Assembly (NCBI GenBank): GCA_945862125.1 | Contig: CAMAYC010000019.1 | Span: forward strand, 1 to 55,261 | Length of the DNA: 55,261 nucleotides | DNA from: Reyranella massiliensis 521 | GTDB taxonomy: Bacteria > Pseudomonadota > Alphaproteobacteria > Reyranellales > Reyranellaceae | Direction: 5' to 3' | Position numbers and translations under genes: made by a program | The notes under the pieces: model-generated | What the model saw: only the letters and a program-made list of their open reading frames with translations | What the model was told of the DNA's origin: nothing | Database searches by the model: none | Shown here: in pieces, positions 16,059 to 24,798 of the stretch | How the letters are laid out: each line of letters opens with the position of its first letter | How positions within the stretch are numbered: position 1 is the stretch's first letter

Positions 16059-16532
16059 TCAGACGATCCTGGAGAGCAGTTCGAGAAGCTGCCGCTGCTC
16101 CTGGGCGGTGAGCGGCTTCATGGTCTCGCGCGACACCGCGGGGCCGTTGATCAAGAGCTTGTGCACCAGCCGCTGGCCTTCTGTCGTCAGGCTGAGCAAC
16201 GTGCGCCGTGCATCGCCGGGATCGGGCCGCGAATCGACGAGACCGCGCTCCTTCAGCCGCCGCACCACGCCCTGCATCGTGGCCTTGTCCATGCCGACGA
16301 GGCGGCCGAGCAGATTCTGCGACAGCTCGGTGTACTCGTTCAGCTTCACCAGGCTCGAATACTGGGTCGGCGTGATGTTGGGATCGCCGATGCTGACCTG
16401 GAAGATGGCGCTGGCGCGCTGATGCGCACGACGCAGCAGGTAACCCACTTGCTCTTCGATTCGGTACTGTCGCGATGCCGGGCTTGCCGCCGACTTTTGC
16501 TCTTGCTGTTTTTTTGCGACGTTGCTTCGCAT
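16059..16532 (-). CDS. MarR family transcriptional regulator
   Basis: The protein is 157 aa from ATG 16532; the longer frame would need a TTG start and adds a non-conserved tail. The winged helix-turn-helix spans about 55-125, with L-S-Q-N-L-L-G-R-L-V-G-M-D-K-A-T-M-Q-G-V-V-R-R-L-K-E-R-G-L-V-shaped recognition region and D-P-G-D-A-R-R in the wing. It heads the left minus-strand array, so it probably represses the hydroxylase operon until a ring compound binds. In Pseudomonas putida the MarR protein NicR plays that part for nicotinate genes; this is an analogy only. Confidence 0.88.
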   Translation of the reverse strand: MRSNVAKKQQEQKSAASPASRQYRIEEQVGYLLRRAHQRASAIFQVSIGDPNITPTQYSSLVKLNEYTELSQNLLGRLVGMDKATMQGVVRRLKERGLVDSRPDPGDARRTLLSLTTEGQRLVHKLLINGPAVSRETMKPLTAQEQRQLLELLSRIV

Positions 16533-16739
16533 CGCCCCCGCCTCTGTTGATCCTTGGCTACACCGGCCGCGCGCGTCGCACAACGGTCACATAACACTCG
16601 TCAGCGGCGGTGAATGATCGTGCCCCCTTGACTCATTCGCACGGGCGCGGCAGCGCGCAACTCTCGGCCGACTGCAACCTCGTGACGCGGCGACGCGGCG
16701 GTGGCAGTCTCGCCGCCTCCCTCATAACAGGACAGTGCA

Positions 16740-17948
16740 ATGCCCGGCGCCCTCGAAGGCATCAAGATCGTCGACCTCACCAACATCATCCTCGGGCCCT
16801 ACGGCACGATGCTGCTCGCCGACCAGGGCGCCGAGGTCATCAAGGTCGAGGCGCCGGAAGGCGACGCGGTGCGCCACATAGGCAAGCCCGGCAAAAGCCC
16901 CGGCATGGGCCCGACCTATCTCTACGTGAACCGCAACAAGCGCTCGCTCTGCCTCGACCTCAAGGACAAGGCGGCGCGCGCGGCCCTTCTCAAGGTGGTG
17001 GCGACGGCCGATGCCTTCGTTCATGCGCTCAGGCCGCAGGCGATCGAGGGGCTGGGACTGGGCTACGAGGACATCCGCAAGGTAAACCCCAACATCGTCT
17101 ATGTCGGCGCCTACGGATATTCCGCTGACGGTCCTTACGGAAAACTGCCGGCCTACGACGATGCCATCCAGGCCCGCTTCGGGATCGCCGACCTGATGGG
17201 TCGCGCCGCCGGCGACGACGTGCCGCGCTATCCGCCCACCATTCTTGCCGACAAGACCGTGGGTCTCACCTTTGCCTTCTCGACCCTGTCGGCCCTGATG
17301 CACCGCCAGCGTACCGGCGAGGGCCAGTTCGTCGAGGTGCCGATGTTCGAGACCATGGCCGCCTGGCTGATGGTCGAACATTTGTGGGAGCGCACCTTCA
17401 GCGACGAGGGCGAGGTCGGCTACACACGGCTGCTGTCGCGCAGCCGCAAGCCCTACCGCACCCTGGACGGCTGGATGGCGATCCTGCCCTACAACGACAA
17501 GCACTGGCGCAACTTCTTCGAGATCGTCGGCCGGCCCGAAGTGCTGAAAGACCCGCGCTATTCGACCCTTAACGCCCGCTCGATGCACATCTCGGACATG
17601 TACGCGATGGTCGAGGCACTGGCCCCCAGCCGCACCACGGCCGAATGGGTGAAGCTGCTCGACGAAGGTCAGATCCCCAACGCGCCGGTGTCGCGGCCGG
17701 CCGATCTCTTTGAGGATCCGCACCTGGTCTGGCGCCAGCTCTTCAAGAAGTACCCGCATCCCAGTGAGGGCGAGATCATGATGGTCGAGCCGCCGATGCG
17801 GATGAGCCGCACCCCGCCCGCCATCCGCACGATGGCCCCGCTCCAGGGCGCCGATTCGCGCGCTATTCTGGCCGAGGCCGGGGTGGGTGCAGCGGACATC
17901 GCAGCCCTGAAGGCAGCCGGCACGCTGATCGAACCCGACCAAGACTAG
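16740..17948 (+). CDS. CaiB/BaiF family CoA-transferase (family III)
   Basis: The protein is 402 aa, the usual length for family III CoA-transferases. It begins with the typical P-G-A-L-E-G-I-K-I-V-D-L-T, then L-A-D-Q-G-A-E-V-I-K-V-E-A-P and the N-R-N-K-R-S-L-C-L-D-L-K block. The catalytic Asp is expected in the D-L-M-G-R-A-A-type region near 155. These enzymes move CoA between carboxylic acids. The AGGACAG ribosome-binding site precedes ATG 16740. The gene is divergent from the MarR gene and its stop overlaps the next convergent gene. It may activate an acid made by the left cluster, but that is inference. Confidence 0.9.
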   Translation: MPGALEGIKIVDLTNIILGPYGTMLLADQGAEVIKVEAPEGDAVRHIGKPGKSPGMGPTYLYVNRNKRSLCLDLKDKAARAALLKVVATADAFVHALRPQAIEGLGLGYEDIRKVNPNIVYVGAYGYSADGPYGKLPAYDDAIQARFGIADLMGRAAGDDVPRYPPTILADKTVGLTFAFSTLSALMHRQRTGEGQFVEVPMFETMAAWLMVEHLWERTFSDEGEVGYTRLLSRSRKPYRTLDGWMAILPYNDKHWRNFFEIVGRPEVLKDPRYSTLNARSMHISDMYAMVEALAPSRTTAEWVKLLDEGQIPNAPVSRPADLFEDPHLVWRQLFKKYPHPSEGEIMMVEPPMRMSRTPPAIRTMAPLQGADSRAILAEAGVGAADIAALKAAGTLIEPDQD

Positions 17949-18934
17949 AGGCCGACGGCAAGCTCCGCCGCGGCCAGATCTTCCAGCGCCGCGCCCACCG
18001 ACTTGAAGAGCGTTATGGTGGTCGCGTCGCCCTGAAGCCGGCCGGTCTGCTGACCCCGCGCGAGTTCGAACAGGTCGGCGATGATATCGTCCTCCTCGAT
18101 GGTCCCGTTGGCCAGCGGCTGGACGATATCGCCCGCTTCTTTGAGCGCGCCGGCACGGGTATCGACGTAGAGGCGCGCCCGCCAGGCTGCGTTGTCGTCG
18201 CTTTCGCGCATCGCGGGCGTATAGGCGCCGACGAGGTCGAGATGCTGGCCTTCGTGCAGCCACTCGCCCTCGACCAGCGGTTCCTTCGACAGCGTGGCGC
18301 AGGAGACGATGTCGGCCTCGGCGATCGCGGCCTCGCGGTCGGCCACGGCGCGCACGACAATCGGTCTTCCAAGGATCCTGGGCAGCGAAGCCTCGAGGTC
18401 CGCAGCCAGCGCTTCGGCATGCGCCGGCGTCCGGCCCCAGATCGCGACCTCGCCGATCGGCCGGACCTTGGCGTGGACCCGGATGAGTTGAGGCGCGAGC
18501 GCGCCGGTGCCGATCATCAGGAGCTTCGACGAGTCCGGCCGCGACAGATAGCGCGAGGCGAGCCCCGACGCGCAGGCGGTGCGCCGCTTGGTCAGCATGG
18601 TGCCATCCAGCATCGCCAGGGTTTGTCCGGTGGTGCCGTCGAGCAGCAGGTATTGGCCGTAGATCGAGGGCAGCCCGCGGCGGTCGTTGTCGGGAAACAC
18701 CGTCACGATCTTCACGCCGACCCGTGGAGTAGCTCCGGGCTTGGGCGACGCACGCGTCCAGGCCGGCATCAGGAGGAGCATGGCGTCGGCCGAACCGGGC
18801 CCGAGCGGCGCCGTGATCGGGTGATGGTGCCGCAGCGGCATCTCGCAGCCGGCGCGAAACAGCGCCTCGAGGCGGTCGATCAGAGCCAGGTCGTCGAGGG
18901 CGGCATCGACCTCGGCGGCCGACAGAATCTTCAC
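17945..18934 (-). CDS. Ornithine cyclodeaminase/mu-crystallin family protein
   Basis: The protein is 329 aa from GTG 18934, where the family-like K-I-L-S-A-A-E-V begins; upstream in-frame residues are Arg-rich and unlike the family. Motifs are V-G-V-K-I-V-T-V-F-P-D-N (substrate Lys region), R-R-T-A-C-A-S-G-L-A-S-R-Y-L and the NAD-binding G-T-G-A-L-A-P-Q. Members include ornithine cyclodeaminase, ketimine reductases and alanine/arginine dehydrogenases, so the reaction is open. It converges with the CoA-transferase gene (stops share 4 nt). Confidence 0.87.
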   Translation of the reverse strand: MKILSAAEVDAALDDLALIDRLEALFRAGCEMPLRHHHPITAPLGPGSADAMLLLMPAWTRASPKPGATPRVGVKIVTVFPDNDRRGLPSIYGQYLLLDGTTGQTLAMLDGTMLTKRRTACASGLASRYLSRPDSSKLLMIGTGALAPQLIRVHAKVRPIGEVAIWGRTPAHAEALAADLEASLPRILGRPIVVRAVADREAAIAEADIVSCATLSKEPLVEGEWLHEGQHLDLVGAYTPAMRESDDNAAWRARLYVDTRAGALKEAGDIVQPLANGTIEEDDIIADLFELARGQQTGRLQGDATTITLFKSVGAALEDLAAAELAVGL

Positions 18935-18944
18935 GAAATTGTCT

Positions 18945-19349
18945 TCACGAAAATGGGCCGCGCGTGGCCGGCGCTGCGAGATCGGGCGCGACCAGCGCAC
19001 TTTGGCGCTCGATCGCCTTCTGTCCCGGCGTTACCGGGCCTGCGGCGGGCGCCATGGGGGCTTGCGCGGCCAGGCTGCTGCGCAGGTGCACCGCCTCGCG
19101 CTGCAGCCGGGCGGCCTCGCTGCCGGCCTCGCGCGCGCGCCGACGGTGATGACGGGCAGCCCACCAGCCAACCCCCAGCCCGGCCAGGACGCCCAGCAAC
19201 AGCAACCCGATGACCAGCAGATAGACCGGCATCACGATGACATGCGGCAACGGCCACAGGGCGAGCTCGACCGGCTGCGAATTGCTGACCGCGATCAGCA
19301 CGCCGAACAGGACGAAAAGCAGGAACAGGGCGCGGGAGAGGATCTTCAT
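18945..19349 (-). CDS. LapA domain (DUF1049) inner-membrane protein
   Basis: The protein is 134 aa from ATG 19349. There are two membrane helices, about 5-22 and 40-62, the first followed by the family-like S-N-S-Q-P-V-E-L, then a charged, probably coiled-coil cytoplasmic stretch (about 65-95) and an Ala/Pro-rich tail. In E. coli LapA and LapB control LpxC turnover and lipopolysaccharide assembly. No LapB is in the window. It lies between ihfB and the cyclodeaminase gene on the same strand; ihfB-lapA order is common in proteobacteria. Confidence 0.8.
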   Translation of the reverse strand: MKILSRALFLLFVLFGVLIAVSNSQPVELALWPLPHVIVMPVYLLVIGLLLLGVLAGLGVGWWAARHHRRRAREAGSEAARLQREAVHLRSSLAAQAPMAPAAGPVTPGQKAIERQSALVAPDLAAPATRGPFS

Positions 19350-19410
19350 GCGGTGGGCAGCATGGCACACCGCGACGGCCGGAGGCGAGTTAGTCGGCCT
19401 CCGAAGAGGG

Positions 19411-19746
19411 CTACTTCTTGTCGCCCGCCTTATCGTCGGCCGGCAACAGGCCTGCGGCGCGTGCCGCTTCCTTGTTCAGCCGGTCGCGCAGATCCTTGCC
19501 GGTCTTGAAATAGGGCACGCGCTTGGACGCCACCGCGACCTGCTCGCCAGTCCTGGGGTTGCGGCCGGTGCGCGGGTCGCGCTTTTTCACCGAGAAGGCG
19601 CCGAAGCCGCGCAACTCGACACGGTGGCCTGAGGCCAGGGCCTTCGAGATTTCGTCGAAAACGGTCGCGACGATCCTCTCGACATCCCTTTGGTAGAGAT
19701 GCGGATTGCGGGCCGCCAGGCGGGCAATCAGCTCGGACTTGGTCAT
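19411..19746 (-). CDS. ihfB: Integration host factor subunit beta
   Basis: The 111-aa protein is a HU/IHF-fold DNA-bending protein. It starts [15 protein letters not shown], the IHF-beta start, and has the flank G-F-G-A-F-S-V and the beta-arm R-N-P-R-T-G-E-Q-V with the Pro that intercalates DNA. The C-terminal tail (from about 92) is charged and slightly longer than in E. coli (94 aa). With IhfA it would bend DNA at sigma-54 promoters, among other places. It lies downstream of rpsA on the same strand, as in many proteobacteria. Confidence 0.95.
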   Translation of the reverse strand: MTKSELIARLAARNPHLYQRDVERIVATVFDEISKALASGHRVELRGFGAFSVKKRDPRTGRNPRTGEQVAVASKRVPYFKTGKDLRDRLNKEAARAAGLLPADDKAGDKK

Positions 19747-19844
19747 CGCGGTTCCACGGCGAGGCGCTGGGCCTCGGGATCAAGGATTTAAGTCTTTGAT
19801 ATTAAACTAAATAACAACATCGTCAAGCCTAAGCCCTTGAAAGC

Positions 19845-19877
19845 AAAAGAAAAGGCCGATCCTTGCGGACCGGCCTT
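19845..19877 (-). terminator. Rho-independent terminator downstream of rpsA
   Basis: On the minus strand a 10-bp stem with one mismatch (19852-19861 with 19868-19877) and a short loop is followed by TTTTCTTTT. It sits 24 nt after the rpsA stop and before ihfB, so ihfB probably has its own promoter. Confidence 0.85.
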
Positions 19878-19900
19878 CCTTTCCAAGGTCTCGAAAGACC

Positions 19901-21634
19901 CTATTTCTCGTCGTCCTCGCCCTTCTTCTGGGCCCGGCTGAGCGCCGCACCCAGGATGTCGCCCAGGCTGGCGCCCGAGTCGGACGAGCCGAAATCGGCC
20001 ATCGCCTTCTTCTCTTCGTCCATCTCGCGCGCCTTGACCGACAGCACGACCCGGCGCGAGGCCTTGTCGATGTTGGTGATCTTGGCGTCGAGCTTGTCGC
20101 CGATGGCGTAGCGGTCGGGACGCTGCTCGGAGCGGTCGCGGCTGAGCTCGGACTTGCGGATGAAGCCCGGGATGCCGTCCTGCACCGTGACGTCGATGCC
20201 GTTGTCCTGGATGCCGGCCACGATGACGGTGACCACGTCGCCCTTCTTGGCGACGATGCCGACGTTCTCGAACGGATCGTTGGCCAGCTGCTTGATGCCA
20301 AGCGAGATGCGCTCCTTGTCGATGTCGACGTCGAGGACCTTGACCTTGACGTTGTCACCCTTCTTGAAGTCGCGGATTGCCTCGTCGCCGGCCTTGTCCC
20401 AGCTCAGGTCGCTGAGATGAACCATGCCGTCGATGTCGCCGGGCAGGCCCACGAACAGGCCGAACTCGGTGATGTTGCGGACCTCGCCTTCCAGCTCGGT
20501 GCCCGCCGGGTACTTCTCGGCGAAGCTCTCCCACGGGTTGGCCATGCACTGCTTGAGGCCGAGCGAGATGCGGCGCTTGGACATGTCGACGTCCAGCACC
20601 ATCACTTCGACTTCCTGCGAAGTGGCGACGATCTTGCCCGGGTGCACGTTCTTCTTGGTCCAGCTCATTTCGCTGACATGGACCAGGCCTTCGACGCCCG
20701 GCTCCAGCTCGACGAACGCGCCGTAGTCGGTGATGTTGGTGACGCGGCCCTTGAGCTTGAAGGCCACCGGGTACTTGGCGCCGGCGCCATCCCACGGATC
20801 GCTCATCAGCTGCTTCATGCCGAGCGAGATGCGCTGCGTCTCGGCGTTGAAGCGGATGACCTGCACCTTGACCTGCTGGCCGATGGTGAGGGCTTCCGAC
20901 GGATGGTTGATGCGCTTCCAGGCGATGTCGGTGACATGCAGCAGGCCATCGACGCCGCCCAGGTCCACGAACGCGCCGTAGTCGGTGATGTTCTTCACGA
21001 CGCCGTCGAGCACCTGGCCCTCCGACAGCGCGCCCATCAGGCGCGTGCGGTCCTCGGCGCGGGTCTCTTCCATGACGGCGCGGCGCGACACAACGATGTT
21101 GCCGCGGCGGCGATCCATCTTGAGGATCTGGAACTGCTGGGCCTGGCCCATCAGCGGGCCGACATCGCGGACCGGACGGACGTCGACCTGGCTGCCCGGC
21201 AGGAACGCCACGGCGCCGCTCAGATCGACGGTGAAGCCACCCTTAACGCGGCCGAAGATCGTGCCCATGACACGTTCCTGGTCGGTGAAAGCCTTCTCGA
21301 GAACGGTCCAGGCTTCCTCGCGGCGCGCCTTGTCGCGCGACAGGACGGCCTCGCCCTCCTTGTTTTCCATGCGATCGACGAAGATGTCGATCAGGTCGCC
21401 TTCCTTGATCTCCGGCGCGCCCGTCCCGTTGGCGAACTCGCGCAGAGCAACGCGGCCCTCGGACTTGAGGCCGACGTCGATGGTGACGAAATCGTTGGCA
21501 ATGCGAATGACGCGGCCCTTGACGACCGAGCCTTCAAAGCTCGTCGAACCGCCCAGCGATTCGTCGAGGAGTGCTGCGAACTCGTCGCTAGACGTGTCGT
21601 TCGCAGGCTTACGAAGGGCGCTGCCCTTTGCCAT
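19901..21634 (-). CDS. rpsA: 30S ribosomal protein S1
   Basis: The protein is 577 aa with six S1 RNA-binding repeats. The first two (about 35-180) bind the ribosome; the later, more alike repeats carry I-T-D-Y-G-A-F-V-(D/E)-L, G-L-(L/V)-H-V-(T/S)-(D/E) and R-I-S-L-G-(M/L)-K-Q motifs. S1 brings mRNA to the 30S subunit and unfolds it. A good AAGGAG site lies 8 nt before ATG 21634. The 150-nt gap to cmk holds a GC-rich hairpin (about 21658-21675) in the leader, which might take part in S1 autoregulation; this is not established for the lineage. Confidence 0.97.
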   Translation of the reverse strand: MAKGSALRKPANDTSSDEFAALLDESLGGSTSFEGSVVKGRVIRIANDFVTIDVGLKSEGRVALREFANGTGAPEIKEGDLIDIFVDRMENKEGEAVLSRDKARREEAWTVLEKAFTDQERVMGTIFGRVKGGFTVDLSGAVAFLPGSQVDVRPVRDVGPLMGQAQQFQILKMDRRRGNIVVSRRAVMEETRAEDRTRLMGALSEGQVLDGVVKNITDYGAFVDLGGVDGLLHVTDIAWKRINHPSEALTIGQQVKVQVIRFNAETQRISLGMKQLMSDPWDGAGAKYPVAFKLKGRVTNITDYGAFVELEPGVEGLVHVSEMSWTKKNVHPGKIVATSQEVEVMVLDVDMSKRRISLGLKQCMANPWESFAEKYPAGTELEGEVRNITEFGLFVGLPGDIDGMVHLSDLSWDKAGDEAIRDFKKGDNVKVKVLDVDIDKERISLGIKQLANDPFENVGIVAKKGDVVTVIVAGIQDNGIDVTVQDGIPGFIRKSELSRDRSEQRPDRYAIGDKLDAKITNIDKASRRVVLSVKAREMDEEKKAMADFGSSDSGASLGDILGAALSRAQKKGEDDEK

Positions 21635-21784
21635 CTAGTACTCTCCTTCATCGATCCCGGGCGGCACTGCGCCCGTCGGCCAACCGGTTAAGTCCGGCGG
21701 ATCCACTGCCTTTGAAACACCGACGCCCGGACGACACGCCCGTTCGCAATCGCCGCTTGTTGTCTTCGATCCGCCGGCGGCGAC

Positions 21785-22417
21785 TTACGGCCCGGAGGAT
21801 CGAAAGCCCTTGCGCTCGATGAACGCCAAGGCGGCAGCAAACGCTGCGTCGGCATCCATGTCGCTGGTATCGAGAAGGAAAGCATCGGGTGCGGCTTGAA
21901 GTGGTGCAGCCGCCCGTTCGCTGTCGCGACGGTCCCGCTCCGCCATCTCGGCAAGAACGCGCGGTTTTATAGTGTCGAGCCCCCGTTCGCGCAACTCCCG
22001 GTGTCGGCGCTCCGCCCGGGCCTCGAGACTCGCCGTCACGAACAGTTTCACCGGCGCGCCGGGGCAAATGACCGTGCCGATATCGCGTCCGTCGAGCACC
22101 GCGCCCGACGCCTGGTATGCAAATTTCTTTTGGAAATTCAAGAGGTTGTCGCGGACTTCCGGCAGCGCTGCCACTTTCGAGGCGGCTTGGCCGGCTTGGT
22201 CGGTCCTGAGGTCCGGATCGGCCAAATCCGAGGGCTGCAGGGCAGTTGCGACCTCGCCAGGCCGCCGGCCGCTTTTCTCCGCCAGCAAGCCGACCGCGCG
22301 GTAGAGCAGGCCGGTATCGAGATGGGGCAGCCGGAAATGAGCAGCGAGCCGGCGGGCGAGCGTGCCCTTGCCCGCGGCCGAGGGCCCGTCGATGGCGATG
22401 ACCAACGGCCCTTTCAT
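21785..22417 (-). CDS. cmk: Cytidylate kinase
   Basis: The protein is 210 aa. The P-loop is I-D-G-P-S-A-A-G-K-G-T-L-A at 9-21; L-D-T-G-L-L-Y-R-A-V at 34-43 and L-D-G-R-D-I-G-T-V-I-C-P (about 108-119) are the CMP-kinase substrate motifs, and R-D-R-R-D-S-R/E-R-A lies in the lid region. It phosphorylates CMP and dCMP with ATP. It stands between aroA and rpsA on the same strand, the classical aroA-cmk-rpsA order. Confidence 0.96.
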   Translation of the reverse strand: MKGPLVIAIDGPSAAGKGTLARRLAAHFRLPHLDTGLLYRAVGLLAEKSGRRPGEVATALQPSDLADPDLRTDQAGQAASKVAALPEVRDNLLNFQKKFAYQASGAVLDGRDIGTVICPGAPVKLFVTASLEARAERRHRELRERGLDTIKPRVLAEMAERDRRDSERAAAPLQAAPDAFLLDTSDMDADAAFAAALAFIERKGFRSSGP

Positions 22418-22441
22418 GTCGCGCCGCTCACGCCGCCCCGC

Positions 22442-23797
22442 TCACGCCGGTTCGATCTTGGCGCCGAGGCCGTTCATCAGGGCCGCGAAGCCGGGAAAGC
22501 TGGTGTCGATCGGCGAGCCGTCGTCGACCGCGACCGGCTCGCGCGCCGCCAGTCCCAGCACCAAGAAAGACATGGCGATGCGATGGTCGAGGTGCGTCTT
22601 GACCAGCCCGCCGCCGTCCGGCGCCGCGCCCGTGCCGTGCACGGTGAGCGTGTCGGTGCCCATTTCGTGGCGCACGCCGTTCACGGCGAGGCCTGCCGCC
22701 ACGCTGGCCAGCCGGTCGCTTTCCTTGGCGCGCAGCTCAGCCAGACCCAGCATGCGCGTCGTGCCGATCGCGCAGGCCGCCGCGACGGCGAGGATGGGAT
22801 ATTCGTCGATCATCGTCGGCGCGCGCTCGGCCGGCACCTCGACGCCTTTCAGTTCGCCGCCCTTGACGCGGAGATCGGCCACCGGCTCGCCGCCGACCTC
22901 ACGCTGGTTCTCGAAGGCGATGTCGGCGCCCATCTCGCTCAGCGTTTGATAGAGGCCGGCCCGCAACGGATTGACGCCGACGTTCTCGACCGTGACGTCA
23001 CTGCCGGGCCGTATCGCGGCGGCGACCACGGCGAAGGCCGCCGACGAGGGATCGCCCGGCACCACGATGTCGCGGGCCTTCAGCTCCGGCCAGCCGACGA
23101 CGGTGATGCGCTTGCCGCCGCCCTCGGCCGCGCTCACCCGAACCTCGGCGCCGAAATGGCGCAACATGCGTTCGGTATGATCGCGCGTCGCCTCGGGTTC
23201 GATCACCGTGGTTTCGCCCGCGGTGTTGAGGCCGGCCAGCAGGATGGCGCTCTTCACCTGCGCCGAGGCGACAGGCAGGCGGTATTCGATCGGCACCATC
23301 TCGTCGGTGCCGATGATGGCGAGCGGCATGCGTCCGCCTTCGCGGCCCTGGAAGCGCGCACCCATGCGCGACAGCGGCTCGATGACGCGCTGCATCGGCC
23401 TGGACCTCAGCGAGGCATCGCCGGTCATGAAACTGGTGAAGGGATGGCTGGCGAGAATGCCCGACAGCAGCCTGGCCGAGGTGCCGGAGTTGCCGAGGTT
23501 GAGAACGTCGCTGGGCTCGCGTCCGCCGCCGACGCCGAAGCCACGGATCCTCCACAGGCCTTCGCCGACATGCTCGACCACGGCGCCCAGCGCGCGGAGC
23601 GCGGCCGCGGTGGCCAGCACGTCCTCGCCCTCGAGAAGGCCGCTGACGTTGGTTTCACCCAGTGCCAGGGCGCCGAACATCAGGGCGCGGTGCGACACCG
23701 ATTTGTCGCCGGGCGCACGGACCCGGCCGTGCAATCGGGCGACGGGGCGGGCGATCAGTTTGGCCGTTGCGGCTGTCCCGGACAGGGCACTCTCCAT
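22442..23797 (-). CDS. aroA: 3-phosphoshikimate 1-carboxyvinyltransferase (EPSP synthase)
   Basis: The protein is 451 aa from ATG 23797; 81 further in-frame residues upstream are not family-like. Motifs are [13 protein letters not shown] (about 29-41), [11 protein letters not shown] (PEP-binding) and K-E-S-D-R-L near the end. It joins PEP to shikimate-3-phosphate in aromatic amino acid synthesis. An Ala in the N-S-G-T-S-A-R motif is of the alphaproteobacterial/class II-like kind, but glyphosate response cannot be judged by eye. It is followed by cmk after 24 nt. Confidence 0.95.
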   Translation of the reverse strand: MESALSGTAATAKLIARPVARLHGRVRAPGDKSVSHRALMFGALALGETNVSGLLEGEDVLATAAALRALGAVVEHVGEGLWRIRGFGVGGGREPSDVLNLGNSGTSARLLSGILASHPFTSFMTGDASLRSRPMQRVIEPLSRMGARFQGREGGRMPLAIIGTDEMVPIEYRLPVASAQVKSAILLAGLNTAGETTVIEPEATRDHTERMLRHFGAEVRVSAAEGGGKRITVVGWPELKARDIVVPGDPSSAAFAVVAAAIRPGSDVTVENVGVNPLRAGLYQTLSEMGADIAFENQREVGGEPVADLRVKGGELKGVEVPAERAPTMIDEYPILAVAAACAIGTTRMLGLAELRAKESDRLASVAAGLAVNGVRHEMGTDTLTVHGTGAAPDGGGLVKTHLDHRIAMSFLVLGLAAREPVAVDDGSPIDTSFPGFAALMNGLGAKIEPA

Positions 23798-23932
23798 GAG
23801 GGATGGCGGAAATGCGGCGCGGCGCCCTCGTAGCATGCCGGAATTTGGTTTTGACAGGGTGAAAGACGCGTGACATACGCGCTCCCTCACGGCCGATTCG
23901 GCCGATTTCAGCGGAATTCCGGGAGATTCAGC

Positions 23933-24304
23933 GTGGTCAAGGCGACCTGGGGTACCAAGCGCACCTGCCAGAGCTGTGCAGCGCGCTTCTACGACCTGAA
24001 CAAGAGTCCGATCAAATGCCCCAAGTGTGGCCGCGATCACGATCGCGAGGACTTCGTGAAGGTGCGTCGTGGCCGCGGTGCGGCGGCAGCGGCGGCGGCG
24101 ACTGCCGCGGCGGCGACCGCGGCAGCGGCGGCTTTGGTCAAGGCGGCGGCCAAGAAGAAGGCTGATGACGCGGCCTTGAATGGCGACGAGATACCCGACG
24201 TGGAGGGTGATGACGCGCTCGAGGCGGACGATCTCGCCGACGAGACCGACGATATCGAGGTCGAGGTTGAAGTAGAGGACGACAAGGGCGAAGGCGACCG
24301 CTAG
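23933..24304 (+). CDS. TIGR02300 family (FYDLN acid domain) protein
   Basis: The protein is 123 aa from GTG 23933, chosen because the family starts just before [10 protein letters not shown] and a GGGAG site lies 8 nt upstream. A zinc-ribbon-like part has C-x2-C (T-C-Q-S-C) and C-x2-C (K-C-P-K-C), with the hallmark R-F-Y-D-L-N between them. Residues about 44-70 are almost pure Ala with a few Thr, and the last 45 are strongly acidic. The family is nearly confined to Alphaproteobacteria and has no known function. The gene is divergent from aroA. Confidence 0.9.
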   Translation: MVKATWGTKRTCQSCAARFYDLNKSPIKCPKCGRDHDREDFVKVRRGRGAAAAAAATAAAATAAAAALVKAAAKKKADDAALNGDEIPDVEGDDALEADDLADETDDIEVEVEVEDDKGEGDR

Positions 24305-24373
24305 GCCTAGTCCAGTCCCCTGTTGCCAGTTGAGGGGGCAGGAATTATACCTCGCGCCGCGACCCAGGAATTC

Positions 24374-24449
24374 GGGGCCATAGCTCAGCTGGGAGAGCGC
24401 TACGATGGCATTGTAGAGGTCAACGGTTCGATCCCGTTTGGCTCCACCA
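24374..24449 (+). tRNA. tRNA-Ala (anticodon GGC)
   Basis: The 76-nt cloverleaf includes an encoded CCA. The acceptor is GGGGCCA with TGGCTCC, the D-arm GCTC/GAGC, the anticodon loop ATGGCAT with GGC as anticodon, and the T-arm AACGG/CCGTT around TTCGATC. The anticodon stem CTACG/TGTAG closes with a G-T wobble next to the loop. A strong terminator follows. Confidence 0.96.
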
Positions 24450-24455
24450 ACTAAA

Positions 24456-24495
24456 TCAAGGGCCTAGCCGGCAACGGCTGGGCCCTTCGATTTTT
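24456..24495 (+). terminator. Rho-independent terminator after tRNA-Ala
   Basis: Arms 24458-24470 and 24475-24487 form a 13-position stem with one internal mismatch and a GCAA tetraloop, followed by CGATTTTT. It lies 8 nt after the tRNA CCA end. Confidence 0.92.
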
Positions 24496-24524
24496 GCGGC
24501 AGGCGAGAAGATGAAGGCGGCGGC

Positions 24525-24788
24525 ATGGACTATCTGAAGGAACTGGCCGCACGCGCCAACCTCAGTGCGACATGGGAGGCCTGGACCCCGGAGTACCGGG
24601 TGCTGGCGATCGCGGTCACCCTCGTCTTCGCCTACTGGGCCCTGCGTGTGGCGGTGCCCGCCCTGGTGCGGACCCTGCGGCCGGTGCTGCTGGCGGTGTT
24701 CGTCTTCGGCGCGGTCTGGGCCTTGTTTCCCGAGGCGACTTGCTCGATCGAGCTGATCTCCAAACTGCCGGTACTCTGTTCGCGCTAG
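24525..24788 (+). CDS. Small hypothetical membrane protein
   Basis: The frame encodes 87 aa with a soluble start (about 1-25) and two hydrophobic stretches, about 26-46 and 56-70, then a short Cys-containing tail. It looks like a two-helix inner-membrane protein. I do not recognise a family. It sits between the tRNA terminator and guaD on the same strand, 10 nt before guaD, so it may be co-transcribed with it. The coding frame has the G/C-rich third positions of its neighbours, which supports it being real. Confidence 0.6.
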   Translation: MDYLKELAARANLSATWEAWTPEYRVLAIAVTLVFAYWALRVAVPALVRTLRPVLLAVFVFGAVWALFPEATCSIELISKLPVLCSR

Positions 24789-24798
24789 GATAGGCCGT

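Noticed and set aside
24374-24449. tRNA-Ala as an integration site
   Set aside because: There is no integrase, no repeated 3' end of the tRNA and no change in composition nearby; the next genes are ordinary.
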